DNA from: Acidicapsa dinghuensis
GTDB taxonomy: Bacteria > Acidobacteriota > Terriglobia > Terriglobales > Acidobacteriaceae
Direction: 5' to 3'
NCBI RefSeq assembly: GCF_025685685.1
Contig: NZ_JAGSYH010000007.1
Coordinates: 1 to 64,000, forward strand
Length of the DNA stretch: 64,000 bases
The position numbers and the translations under genes were made by a program. The number at the start of each line of letters is the position of its first letter. The stretch's first letter is position 1. Positions 1 through 10,977 of this stretch are shown one piece after another. The notes beneath the pieces were generated by a model. The model ran no database searches. It was not told where the DNA came from and worked only from the letters and a program-made list of their open reading frames with translations.

Positions 1-33
1 ACTGCGATAGCTCAGTCGGGCATTCTTATGAAT

Positions 34-103
34 GTCCATTCGATCCTCCGAAGATTCCTAGTTGCTCGTCACAACCAGCTTCTCCGGTCCAAATCGAATG
101 GAC
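34..103. repeat. 70-nt imperfect hairpin
   Basis: A perfect 11-bp inverted repeat (GTCCATTCGAT at 34-44 and ATCGAATGGAC at 93-103) encloses two further paired segments: GAAG 50-53 with CTTC 79-82, and 58-64 with 72-78 (six of seven pairs). The whole folds as one long interrupted stem with loop 65-71. It lies before the first gene of the window and could be a terminator of an upstream gene without a T-run, a mobile palindromic element, or a structured RNA. Confidence 0.45.
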
Positions 104-122
104 AACCTCCTGAAAGATCACA

Positions 123-165
123 GGTGGCCCTGGTCTCGGTAACGCTTCCCAACCACGCTGAGGGT
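123..165 (+). repeat. 43-bp dispersed repeat, copy A
   Basis: This 43-bp sequence starting GGTGGCCCTGG matches 3567-3609 at 39 of 43 positions in the same orientation. A shorter relative, AAGGCGGGTGGCC, occurs near 1599. The rest of 1-252 shows no supported gene: the short reading frames there overlap one another on both strands and lack start signals. Confidence 0.7.
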
Positions 166-252
166 GGAAATGCGTGAACGATTCCACTTGTGCTTTCCTC
201 GGACGGGTGGGACAATTGCGCAAAATTCATACCTCCCCTGCAAGGAGTTCCA

Positions 253-1362
253 GTGAAATTGCAGATGCGTTTCTTCGTCCGGGCCGCGTCCATGGCGGCT
301 CTTGTGAGCATCTCTTGCTTGCCAGCTATCGTCAAAGCCCAGGCAGCCGTAGATGCGGTGGAGCAGCAGGACATCCAGGCGCGCACAGCCTGGCGCGAAA
401 CCATGCACCAAACAGTCGCACCCGCGAGAGGGTGTTTTCATGCCACTTACCCCAGCACGTTTTGGGAAGAAGTGGAATGCGCTCCGGCTCCGGCCTGGCG
501 CTCGGCGCTGCCGTTGGCTCGCAACCGGGAACAGGTGGTCGGCAATGGACACGACTACGTCTTTGGAGCTCCCGCGGGCAGCTTGATCAGCCTGGCCAAG
601 GGCAGCTTTCCGACGGTGAAGGGCGTGACCTCGGAGAAGAGCGTGGGCGTGGCGGCTTTTGGCGATGGAGGCATTCTGGGAACGAATGAATACACGCTGC
701 AGGTCAACACGAACTTTTATCTGGGCTCAGCGGCTTGCGCCGGCTACAAGAACTGCGTTGCCTGGCAGCAGTATGTGCTCTCGACCAATACGCCTGTCTC
801 ATTGACCAGCGCCAAATTGACCCGAGACACAGAAGTCTTTATCGAGTATTGGCTGATCGATTACGGCGTCCATAATGGACGCAATATCTGCCCCACCGGA
901 TTTATCGACAGCGGCGAAGATTCCTTAGGGCCTGGCGACGATTGCGTGCAGAACACGCCTGCAACCCTGGTGGCCAAAGGACAACTGCCCATTACCGATC
1001 TGGCCAGTCTGACGCTTTCAGGCTCCGCCTCGGCCGGCGGTACGGACGCGGCCACCGTCACTTACGACGGGGAAGCGTACACCGCCACCGTCGTCAACAG
1101 CTACACCGACATGGCGAGCGGCTGGACGCAGGCCGAGTTCAATGTGTTCGGCAACGCGGGCGGATCTGAAGCGGACTTCAACTCTTCCGGCGTGTCGATC
1201 ACGGTGAAAGTAGCGGCGACCGACGGCTCTTCGGCTTCGCCGACGTGCGTTGCGCCCTCGAAAGACGACGGCACTACGGGCGAAACCAACAACCTGAAGC
1301 TGGGCTCGTGCACAGCCACGGGCGGACGCGCGCCGTATATCGAGTTCACGGAGACGAACTAG
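253..1362 (+). CDS. secreted protein of unknown function
   Basis: A 369-residue protein starting at GTG 253, chosen because AAGGAG (242-247) sits 5 nt upstream; an in-frame ATG at 190 lacks such a site. The N-terminus has basic residues, a hydrophobic stretch (about residues 9-28) and an AQA-like cleavage site, so it is probably exported by Sec. The mature part is rich in Gly, Ser, Thr and Ala, with several Cys (about 6-8) that could form disulphides, and an invertible alternation of beta-type segments in the C-terminal half. I recognise no catalytic motif or named domain. An extracytoplasmic beta-rich protein is the most that can be said. It stands alone, followed by a 740-bp repeat-rich spacer. 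Confidence 0.75.
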   Translation: MKLQMRFFVRAASMAALVSISCLPAIVKAQAAVDAVEQQDIQARTAWRETMHQTVAPARGCFHATYPSTFWEEVECAPAPAWRSALPLARNREQVVGNGHDYVFGAPAGSLISLAKGSFPTVKGVTSEKSVGVAAFGDGGILGTNEYTLQVNTNFYLGSAACAGYKNCVAWQQYVLSTNTPVSLTSAKLTRDTEVFIEYWLIDYGVHNGRNICPTGFIDSGEDSLGPGDDCVQNTPATLVAKGQLPITDLASLTLSGSASAGGTDAATVTYDGEAYTATVVNSYTDMASGWTQAEFNVFGNAGGSEADFNSSGVSITVKVAATDGSSASPTCVAPSKDDGTTGETNNLKLGSCTATGGRAPYIEFTETN

Positions 1363-1441
1363 CTCCGTTGCCGGGACGCCTTGGGCGCGCCAGTCGAATC
1401 GCAAAAAGCCAAAGGCTGCCGCGCCGAATACGCAGCAGCAG

Positions 1442-1527
1442 GTGCCCCATCCTTTCCGCGCTCTTTGCGGAAAGGGTGGGATAGCAGATGCTCGCAGCAC
1501 CTAAGCAAATTCGTGAGCAGCACGAAC
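1442..1527. repeat. 86-bp hairpin repeat, copy 1
   Basis: The copy begins GTGCCCCATCC and ends GCAGCACGAAC. Its 5' part forms a 14-bp stem (1446-1459 with 1467-1480, one G-T wobble) with a 7-nt loop. It has the same length and the same boundaries as 1626-1711, from which it differs mainly in compensating stem positions. Confidence 0.85.
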
Positions 1528-1625
1528 CGCTTTTGCTTTTCTGTCTGTCATTCCCCTCAGGGGAATCTGCTTCTCCCTGAGAAAGCCTAAGACCCCAAGG
1601 CGGGTGGCCAGGAGGGGAGAGCCGA

Positions 1626-1711
1626 GTGCCCCATCCTTTCTACGTTCTTCGTAGAAAGGATGGGATAGCGATTGCTCGCAGCGCCTAACCAAATTCGTGC
1701 GCAGCACGAAC
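1626..1711. repeat. 86-bp hairpin repeat, copy 2
   Basis: Second copy of the 86-bp element. Its stem is perfect: 1630-1643 pairs with 1651-1664 across a 7-nt loop. The stem base changes relative to copy 1 occur on both arms, so pairing is kept while sequence drifts. The tail (GCTCGCAGC, CAAATTCGTG, CAGCACGAAC) is more conserved than the stem. Confidence 0.85.
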
Positions 1712-2032
1712 GCTACAATCCAACATGCCCACAGGTCCGACGGACAAGCCTGTGCAGGAAACGAAGCATCGCTGAGTTCAAGTCTCAAAAGCAAAACCTG
1801 GGTAACCGGTAATTTGATTTCAGACCTTGCCACCCGCCAAACATAAGATGAGCCACCCATCAGCTCGCCGAGATTCGTCGTTACATACCGTAAAACCGTT
1901 GTTCACCAAAAATAACTATCTACTCATGGCAGAGCCATACTCTGACCTTTTAAGTTCGATGCTGCTTGGGATGACTAAAGTAAGGCTCAGATCTCATTCA
2001 AAACAAAAAAATCTCGCTTTACATTAACTATA

Positions 2033-2061
2033 TTGACGCGTATTGTCTTTACCCATATATC
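2033..2061 (+). promoter_or_regulatory. putative promoter of the nuclease-like gene
   Basis: TTGACG at 2033-2038 and TATATC at 2056-2061 are separated by 17 nt, a reasonable vegetative -35/-10 pair. It lies about 40 nt upstream of the ATG at 2103. The surroundings are AT-rich, so chance matches are more likely than elsewhere in the window. Confidence 0.4.
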
Positions 2062-2102
2062 ACTCAACATGAAAGCCTCTTCGGAGACCTGAGACATCTC
2101 AT

Positions 2103-3551
2103 ATGGGCAAAAAAACTCGCTTTTCCGACTATTTCCAGTTAGATAAGACTCAAGCGCAGCTTGATTTTGTAGACGTTCCAGTCGAGACAGACATACCGCT
2201 CTTTGTGGACCCTTATGCCCTGCATATTTCTGGCCAAGACTGGCTCCGTGAATGTGGAAACTCTGTTGTCGAGTATTTTCAGAAGCTAGTTGATCAAATA
2301 CGAAAGGGAAACAATAAGGCCGCTCTTCAGCTGCTAGATAACTTTCATGAGCCGAACGAAACACACCTGGGCTTTTCCAGTGCTCGGCCATCAGGACGTG
2401 GGTGGGGACCCACACAAGCAAGACAACTTCACGAAATTCTCAAAAATAGCGAAGTCGTTCGAAGCGGCGATTTAAAGGATCTCGGTGACTACGAAATGTT
2501 CGTGCCCGGAATTGGACCCGATAAAATCTCCGATTTGGCCACGAATATTCTCAAAAGCTAGCTTCTTATCTATACAGAAAATCAGTGTGAACTACATGGT
2601 ATCCCGACCGAAGAAGTAAATTCTGGTAGATATTGGGATGTCGGCACAGGAAACTTTGTCTCACGCTATGCCAAACTGCCTTTGTATCGTGGGGCGCCGA
2701 TCATTCTGGTTCCCAAAACAGCGGTTCGCTTTCGTCTGATTCCAAACTCCGAGAAGTTCTATTCCCGATTCGTACTCGACTATTTGGAAGCTGAACTAAT
2801 CAATGCAAATGACTCGCTAGTAACAGTACTTAAGAATGGCACAAGGAAAATTCTTAGACGCGATTTGCGCGAACGGTTCCGGTTTAACCGCGAAGATTTG
2901 CATAGATTCTCACGCCAGCATCCAGAAATTCTCAAAAAATACAAGGAAACACTTCCTGCGCAAGCGAAACCCATATCAGACTTTGATATTGAGTTACGTC
3001 AAAAATATCCCCGGGAAATCAACCTCGCCGATTTGGTGTCTCAACTTGACGGAATCAAACCAGGTGGATCAGATGCTGGCAAGTACCATTCGGCAATACT
3101 CGGCATACTTCAAGCGATCTTCTACCCCTCACTCGCCAATCCGAAAAAAGAGGTCCCTGTTGACGAGGGACGAAAACGAATTGATATTACGTTCGACAAT
3201 GCCGCGGAGTCAGGGTTCTTTTCTCGAATAGTTCATCACCATCAAGTTTTTGCGCCGTATGTGCTCGTTGAATGCAAAAACTATTCACAAGACCCTGAAA
3301 ATCCGGAGTTTGATCAATTGAAAGGACGTTTCGGCCGTAAACGAGGAAATTTCGGGCTGCTAGTATGCAGAAGAATCGACAATCCCGATCTAATGCTGAA
3401 GCGATGCAAAGACATCGTAAACAACTCCGATCAAATCATCCTTGTACTCGAAGATGTCGACATAAGAGAACTAATCCGACTTCGAAATACAAGAGGCGAA
3501 GCTGGCGTCACGTCATACATGCAAACAAAATTGAATCAGATTTTAATGTAG
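2103..3551 (+). pseudogene. PD-(D/E)XK nuclease-like gene with in-frame amber stop
   Basis: The frame runs 483 codons from ATG 2103 to the TAG... stop at 3549-3551, broken only by a TAG at 2559-2561. The reading frame on both sides is the same and there is no other stop between them, so I read one original gene of about 482 residues rather than two. The upstream part (152 codons) ends DLATNILKS and the sequence resumes with LLIYTENQCELHG. The C-terminal half contains RKRIDITF and, about 30 residues later, VLVECKNYS, which fit the D...ExK core of PD-(D/E)XK nucleases such as Mrr-type restriction enzymes. GC content is clearly lower than in the neighbours, suggesting horizontal origin. A role in defence is inference. 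Alternatives: sequencing error, suppressed stop, or two proteins with restart inside the downstream part (first ATG-type codon near 2682 is unlikely, as it removes conserved-looking sequence). Confidence 0.7.
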
Positions 3552-3566
3552 GACTACTCGAAGGCG

Positions 3567-3609
3567 GGTGGCCCTGGCCTCGGTAATACTTCCCAACCAC
3601 GCAGAGGGT
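3567..3609 (+). repeat. 43-bp dispersed repeat, copy B
   Basis: Second copy of the 43-bp repeat seen at 123-165, with four mismatches. It begins 15 nt after the stop of the nuclease-like gene and runs straight into a hairpin (3613-3637). The pair brackets the accessory stretch but the copies are also placed like ordinary 3'-end intergenic repeats. Confidence 0.7.
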
Positions 3610-3612
3610 ACC

Positions 3613-3637
3613 CCCGGTCTCGATTTTTGAGACCGGG
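3613..3637. terminator. 9-bp stem-loop between converging genes
   Basis: CCCGGTCTC (3613-3621) pairs perfectly with GAGACCGGG (3629-3637); the loop is GATTTTT. It sits between the plus-strand nuclease-like gene and the minus-strand gene ending at 3665. There is no T-run after either arm, so it may be a dispersed repeat that works as a weak transcription end. Confidence 0.4.
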
Positions 3638-3664
3638 ACAGCGAATCTTCATCAACGGGATAAC

Positions 3665-4189
3665 TCAACGCCCCCTGCCATCTTTCATCCAAGGCTTCAA
3701 CTTATCCATCTCGTTGGTTACACTATTCCGTCTTACCACCTCTTCCATCTTCGTATCCATCAGCTTATATAACTGATCCTTCCGGTCCACCACCTCAGGC
3801 TCCGGCGCGCGATTTGGATGATATGCCGCTTCCCTCGCCCGCTTGTCCCTGAGCCTCCGCGCCGTCACATCCGGCCTCATCCGCATCGAGAGCGCCGCCA
3901 TCTCCAGATCCCATCCTTCCATCCGGACCTCCACTCGCATCACTCCCATCCGCCGCAGCGCCGCCAGACCCGCCGCCGGATTCAGAAACCTCCGTGGTCT
4001 GCCTCTCTTCACACTCACCAGTTCGGCAATTGCGTCTGTCTGTGTAGAAGCCCGAATCGCGAAACTCGCGTCCGTTGCTTCCAGCCACACCTGCCGGAAT
4101 GCTCCCGCCTGCCAAAGCACTTCAAAGTCGCTCTGCGTGTAGTAGAGCCTCTCCGGAGCACGATCCTCCAGCTTCATCTTTCTCGTCAT
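3665..4189 (-). CDS. small basic protein of unknown function
   Basis: A 174-residue, strongly basic and Met/Arg-rich protein. GGGGGAG lies just before the ATG at 4189, which supports the start. Features: an N-terminal part with aromatic residues (YYTQSDFEVLWQAG), a central segment with GRPRR that resembles a DNA- or RNA-contacting basic patch, and a charged helical C-terminus (DKLKPWMKDGRGR). I do not recognise the family. The six 21-bp repeats immediately upstream (4207-4332) suggest that it could bind them and control its own expression, but this is inference only. Confidence 0.65.
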   Translation of the reverse strand: MTRKMKLEDRAPERLYYTQSDFEVLWQAGAFRQVWLEATDASFAIRASTQTDAIAELVSVKRGRPRRFLNPAAGLAALRRMGVMRVEVRMEGWDLEMAALSMRMRPDVTARRLRDKRAREAAYHPNRAPEPEVVDRKDQLYKLMDTKMEEVVRRNSVTNEMDKLKPWMKDGRGR

Positions 4190-4206
4190 TCACTCCCCCG
4201 ACTTTT

Positions 4207-4332
4207 ATTGCGCATCGTCCGGCGCGGATTGCGCAGCGTCTCACCGTGATTGCGCAATGTCCGATTCCGATTGCGCAAAGTCTCACGCTGATTGCGCTTC
4301 GTTTCACGAACATTGCGCATCGTCCCGCAGTC
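4207..4332. repeat. six 21-bp tandem repeats with TTGCGCAA core
   Basis: Six head-to-tail units start at 4207, 4228, 4249, 4270, 4291 and 4312, each 21 bp and each beginning ATTGCGC. The third unit contains the perfect palindrome ATTGCGCAAT and the fourth ATTGCGCAA; five of six keep TGCGCA. The remaining 11-13 bp of each unit are variable with a loosely kept GT(C/T)(C/T)C. A 21-bp period is two helical turns, so the palindromes face the same side of the DNA. The array ends 17 nt before the start codon of the minus-strand gene at 4189, where an operator or leader would be. The rest of 4190-4454 shows nothing else. Confidence 0.85.
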
Positions 4333-4454
4333 TCTTGAATCGAATTTCCAGACGCGCACAGCCTATAATCAACAGTGAAGAATTGTCCCCAGACCCCTGA
4401 ATTCATCCTAGGGAAACGCACCATAATTCCACGCAATCCTTCTGCATAAGGCCC

Positions 4455-7385
<2,931 letters not shown>

Positions 7386-7436
7386 CCTGACCATCCCCGG
7401 CGCGACGTACGCAGGAACGTCGTTAGCGCTGTTCTT

Positions 7437-8042
7437 TTAAGGCTTGGATAATCTAATGGCCAGCCCGGTTCCGTGATAAGAAAAAATCGATTGGCCCTTT
7501 GACTTGATCTTGTCGCGGCTCGCACGCTCTTTTCCACCGGCCGGGTCCACGTAGGTACCGTCTGGCCTCTGAAGTATCCAATGTACGCCCAAGGCTGGCC
7601 CAATGCACACACAGTGCATGGCACGCTCGTTTGCAGCCAGTGCCATATCACCAATGTCTGAGGACGTACTGTTCTCTGTAAAAGGCAGACAAGCCGCGAT
7701 CTCGTGGGGATATTGCCATTTCAGCACACCTGCGCTGAAGGTTTTGGCCAAGACCACTGTGCCAGTCATTCCCATATATCTCGCGGCCTCAACCACTCCG
7801 CTCGGCATTGAATATCCTGCCTGTCCAGCACCGGAAACCTGATAAATGCCCCGCTGCCATTCAATCAGCCATGGCGCTTGAGCGGTGCTCGGCTTTGCTC
7901 TGTTGTTAATAAGTATGCTCAACTTACCGGTCGCGGGCAGACCCGTATTGTCCGGATCGGAATCGAGTTCTAAAGCGGCGGCCAGCACACAGGCAGCGCC
8001 GCAGCTTAGGTCAGTGTATTGAGCAATGGTGGCTTTGGGCAT
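7437..8042 (-). CDS. papain-like Cys/His protein
   Basis: A 201-residue protein starting at ATG 8042 behind AGAGGAGG. No signal peptide is evident. The N-terminus (TDLSCGAACVLAAAL) places a Cys at the start of a helix, and the C-terminal half has GVHWILQRPDGTYVDPAGG with a His and a later Asp; this order Cys-His-Asp and spacing resembles the C39/papain-like fold of peptidases, transglutaminase-like enzymes and some toxins. The assignment is by pattern only. Codon and base composition are less GC-rich than in uvrA, which hints at acquisition. It could be a peptidase, an amidase or an antibacterial effector; no immunity or secretion gene is adjacent. Confidence 0.6.
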   Translation of the reverse strand: MPKATIAQYTDLSCGAACVLAAALELDSDPDNTGLPATGKLSILINNRAKPSTAQAPWLIEWQRGIYQVSGAGQAGYSMPSGVVEAARYMGMTGTVVLAKTFSAGVLKWQYPHEIAACLPFTENSTSSDIGDMALAANERAMHCVCIGPALGVHWILQRPDGTYVDPAGGKERASRDKIKSKGQSIFSYHGTGLAIRLSKP

Positions 8043-8160
8043 AGCCTCCTCTGTGCACAGTTTGTTGGGGTGCGATCAACCTATCACACTAGTAACGGTC
8101 TTTCGATTACAGGCTCTCAATCGCCGGCAATCTATAGCCGAGCAGAGTTCGCTCTAGCCA

Positions 8161-9393
8161 TCACACACGCAGAAAGAGCTTCTTCTTGTACATCCAGTAG
8201 AGGACATACCAGTAGAGCAGCATGACGGCTATGCCGGTAAGTAGTGGTTCGTAACCGAGACCGAAGATCTGGAATGGGGCGCGGCTGAAATTGATGCGCA
8301 GGTTGTCGATGAAGAAGTCTTCCCAGAGATGGGCGATGAGGTAGGCGGCGATGGAGTTCATGCCCACTACGACGAGTGGGAAGGACCAGCGGCGGTAGCC
8401 TTTGACGTCAATGATCCATGAGAAGGCGGCGAGGAAGAAGAAGCAGACGCCGCCGCTCCAGAGGGTCCAAGCGGGGGTCCAGATACGCTTGACGATGGGG
8501 CAGATGTGACCGAAGTGGAGCGCTAAACCGCCAAGACAGAGCGCGGCTCCGGCAATGAGGAATTTCTTGACTGGAATGCGAGGGGCAGCTTCGCGAAACC
8601 ACTCACCCGCGCGCAGGCCGAGGATCATGGTGCCGAGGGTGGGAATGAAGCTAAGGGTGAGATAGCCTCCGTCATTGAACAGGAAACGCGAGGACCTTGG
8701 AAAGAGATTTAGGAACCAGAGGTCGAAGGCCTGGCCCAGGTTGCTGTTCTTGTTCCAGTGCGATAAGAAACCGGTGAAGTTATATGGCCAGTCTGCCGGC
8801 ACGCCTACGGCCTGGTAATTAAAGTTTGGTCCCGGTGGGGGATAGAGCGCCCAGGCGAGCCAGTAGCCGAAGAGAAGTAGGCCGAATGCGATCCACTGTA
8901 CGCGCGGACGGCGGAAGGCAAGCAGGAAGCAGAAAGTGTAGCCGAGACCGATCTGGGTGAGGGTGTCCTCAAAGGTGAAGTAGGTTTGCGAATGGCCCAG
9001 AGAGCGCAGGAAGAAGCCTAGGAAGATGAGCACAAGGCTGCGCCAGATGGTGTGCCACAGCAGTTTCTGAAAGCTGTCTCCGCGACGCAGGCGGCTGGCG
9101 ACGGAATATGGAAGCGCCACGCCAACGAGAAAAGTAAAGCCAGGTTGGATGGTGTCATGGAGGCTCATGCCGGCCCACTCGACATGGCTCTGGTTGTAGG
9201 CGAGGATGTGCCAGAAGACGCTGGTGGGATATGCCTTCCAGACATGCCAGAAGTGCATGACTTCGCCCATCATAAGCAGCATGACGAGGCCGCGATACGC
9301 ATCGACGGCCATGTTGCGCGACATAGCGGCGGTGGGGCGTTCTGTTGCGGTTGGCGGAGGAGGAGCTTTATCTATGACGGCCGTGGCGCTCAT
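8161..9393 (-). CDS. HGSNAT-like membrane acyltransferase (DUF5009/COG4299)
   Basis: A 410-residue polytopic membrane protein with roughly ten hydrophobic segments. The opening MAVDAYRGLVMLLMM and the following GMSLHDTIQPGFTFLVG are typical of the family that includes human heparan-alpha-glucosaminide N-acetyltransferase, which carries acetyl groups from cytoplasmic acetyl-CoA across the membrane to amino sugars. I place the start at the internal ATG 9393 (MSATAVIDK), because the 26 extra residues from 9471 are hydrophilic and unlike the family. The substrate is unknown. It is divergent from a GH109 glycosidase gene 190 bp away, which points to amino-sugar metabolism. Confidence 0.85.
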   Translation of the reverse strand: MSATAVIDKAPPPPTATERPTAAMSRNMAVDAYRGLVMLLMMGEVMHFWHVWKAYPTSVFWHILAYNQSHVEWAGMSLHDTIQPGFTFLVGVALPYSVASRLRRGDSFQKLLWHTIWRSLVLIFLGFFLRSLGHSQTYFTFEDTLTQIGLGYTFCFLLAFRRPRVQWIAFGLLLFGYWLAWALYPPPGPNFNYQAVGVPADWPYNFTGFLSHWNKNSNLGQAFDLWFLNLFPRSSRFLFNDGGYLTLSFIPTLGTMILGLRAGEWFREAAPRIPVKKFLIAGAALCLGGLALHFGHICPIVKRIWTPAWTLWSGGVCFFFLAAFSWIIDVKGYRRWSFPLVVVGMNSIAAYLIAHLWEDFFIDNLRINFSRAPFQIFGLGYEPLLTGIAVMLLYWYVLYWMYKKKLFLRV

Positions 9394-9585
9394 AAGGATT
9401 CTCTCGTTTGTCTCGCGTCTGTCTCGTGTCGTGCTGGGGCGTAGTTCTTTGAATGCGAAATCATCGCACATCGCGGCGAGGGATTGAAAGCGTTTCCTTT
9501 TTAAGGTTTATAGTGTTGCAGTGCAATCGAGAAACAATTTAAGCGTCTGAAATCGAATAGCCCTGTGTGGCGGATTGGGAGAGTG

Positions 9586-10977
9586 ATGAGCGAAGAGTTG
9601 CCGGAGTTGGTAAATGACCGTTCGCGAAGAGATTTTTTGAAGCTGGGAGCGGCGTCTGCGGTCGGCCTGGGGGCGGCGGGACTTGGCATTGCATCCTTGC
9701 ATGCCTCTGAGGTCGAGGGTGCGCCTGCTGCAGCAACGCATGCGGAGACGATGATCGGTGTTCCGTTTGCGGCGGAAGAGGCGAGGATCGGAATTATCGG
9801 CGTTGGAGGGCGTGGCACGAGCCTGCTGCAGAATCTGCTGGGTGCGGATGCGAAGGTGCTGGCGCTTTGCGACGTTGTGGCTGAGAAGGCGGAGCATGGG
9901 CAGGGGATGGTGGTGAAGGTAGGGCAACCTGCTCCGGAGCTGTATACGAAGGGCGATCATCACTTTGAAGCGCTGGTAGCGCGCAACGATCTGAATCTGG
10001 TGATTATTGCCACTCCGTGGCAATGGCATGTGGAGATGGCCATTGCGGCGATGAAACATGGCAAGCATGCGGCGACGGAGGTTCCTGCAGCGACTTCGAT
10101 TGAGGACTGCTGGAAGCTGGTGAATACGTCGGAGCAGACGCGGCGGCACTGCATGATGCTGGAAAACTGTTGCTATGGTGCGAGCGAGACGACGGTGCTG
10201 CGCATGACGCATGCCGGGCTGTTTGGCGATCTGCTGTATGGCGAGGGAGCGTATCTGCATGACCTGCGCGAGGAGTTGTTTTCGCACCAGGGCGAGGGAT
10301 TGTGGCGCAGAGCCTTTCACACGACGATGAATGGGAATCTCTATCCGACGCACGGACTGGGGCCGGTGGCGAATTACATGAGCATCCAGCGTGGAGACCG
10401 GTTCGATTACCTGGTGTCCATGAGCACACCGCAGCGCGGACTGGATGAGTATCGCAAGGCGCATCTCGACAAGAGCGATCCGCGATGGGCAGAGAAATAC
10501 ATCGAGGGGGACATGAACACTTCGCTGATCATGACGGCGAAGGGGTTGAATATTACGGTGAAGCACGATGTATCGAATCCGCGGCCGTATAGCCGGATCA
10601 ACATGATTGCGGGAACGAAAGGGTTGTTTGAAGATTATCCGCCGCGGATTTACTTCGATGGACAGGCGGGCGGCGAGGAGTGGGGATCGCTGGATGCGTG
10701 GAAGCAGTATGAGCATCCGCTGTGGACGAAGGAAGGCGAGATCGCGAAGAAGCTGGGCGGCCATGGCGGCATGGACTTCATCATGCTCTACCGGCTGCTT
10801 GAGTGCATGCGCGAGGGATTGGCGCCGGACATGGATGTGTACGATGCGGCGACGTGGTCTGCGCCAGGGCCGCTGAGCAGGGCTTCGGTAGCGGAGGGAT
10901 CAGCACAGAAGAAGTTTCCGGACTTTACGCGCGGGAAGTGGCAGCAGCGGTCGGCTTCGGCTATCGCAACCTCTTGA
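9586..10977 (+). CDS. GH109-type oxidoreductase/glycosidase, Tat-exported
   Basis: A 463-residue Gfo/Idh/MocA-fold protein. GH109 enzymes bind NAD tightly and cleave alpha-N-acetylgalactosamine from glycans through an oxidation-elimination cycle. Evidence: a twin-arginine signal SRRDFLK at 13-19 followed by an Ala/Gly hydrophobic stretch; Rossmann motif GIIGVGGRG; and many segments I recall from characterised GH109 proteins, such as VIIATPWQWH, HGLGPVANYM, DRFDYLVSMS, GDMNTSLI, HGGMDFIMLYRL and FPDFTRG. Start ATG 9586 has GGGAG 6-7 nt upstream; the longer frame from 9565 adds residues before the Tat motif. The natural substrate is not proven, as many GH109 relatives have other activities. Confidence 0.88.
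   Translation: MSEELPELVNDRSRRDFLKLGAASAVGLGAAGLGIASLHASEVEGAPAAATHAETMIGVPFAAEEARIGIIGVGGRGTSLLQNLLGADAKVLALCDVVAEKAEHGQGMVVKVGQPAPELYTKGDHHFEALVARNDLNLVIIATPWQWHVEMAIAAMKHGKHAATEVPAATSIEDCWKLVNTSEQTRRHCMMLENCCYGASETTVLRMTHAGLFGDLLYGEGAYLHDLREELFSHQGEGLWRRAFHTTMNGNLYPTHGLGPVANYMSIQRGDRFDYLVSMSTPQRGLDEYRKAHLDKSDPRWAEKYIEGDMNTSLIMTAKGLNITVKHDVSNPRPYSRINMIAGTKGLFEDYPPRIYFDGQAGGEEWGSLDAWKQYEHPLWTKEGEIAKKLGGHGGMDFIMLYRLLECMREGLAPDMDVYDAATWSAPGPLSRASVAEGSAQKKFPDFTRGKWQQRSASAIATS

Larger units (their letters stand above)
1363..2102. other. repeat-rich intergenic spacer
   Basis: This 740-bp stretch has no convincing gene. It contains the two 86-bp repeats described separately, a GGGGAATC-type palindrome (CATTCCCCTCAGGGGAATC near 1549-1567), the short repeat AAGGCGGGTGGCC near 1599, and from about 1780 a clear fall in GC content that continues into the next gene. 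A 66-codon frame at 1827-2027 has no ribosome-binding site and is probably chance. Confidence 0.6.

Noticed and set aside
1-40. tRNA-like D-arm (TAGCTCAGTCGG) at the left edge
   Set aside because: No anticodon arm or T-loop follows, and the next bases form a different hairpin.
1827-2027. 66-residue plus-strand ORF in the repeat-rich spacer
   Set aside because: No start signal, low-complexity translation, and position in an AT-rich promoter region.
2682-3551. separate 289-residue gene downstream of the amber codon
   Set aside because: The frame is continuous through 2562-2681 with protein-like sequence, so a single interrupted gene is simpler.
123-3609. composite transposon bounded by the 43-bp repeats
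   Set aside because: No transposase, no terminal inverted repeats, and repeats placed like ordinary intergenic elements.
4207-4332. CRISPR array
   Set aside because: Units are only 21 bp, are contiguous without spacers, and the variable part is too short.
9508-10764. 418-codon minus-strand ORF opposite the GH109 gene
   Set aside because: Arg/His/Leu-rich shadow of a gene with strong family motifs.
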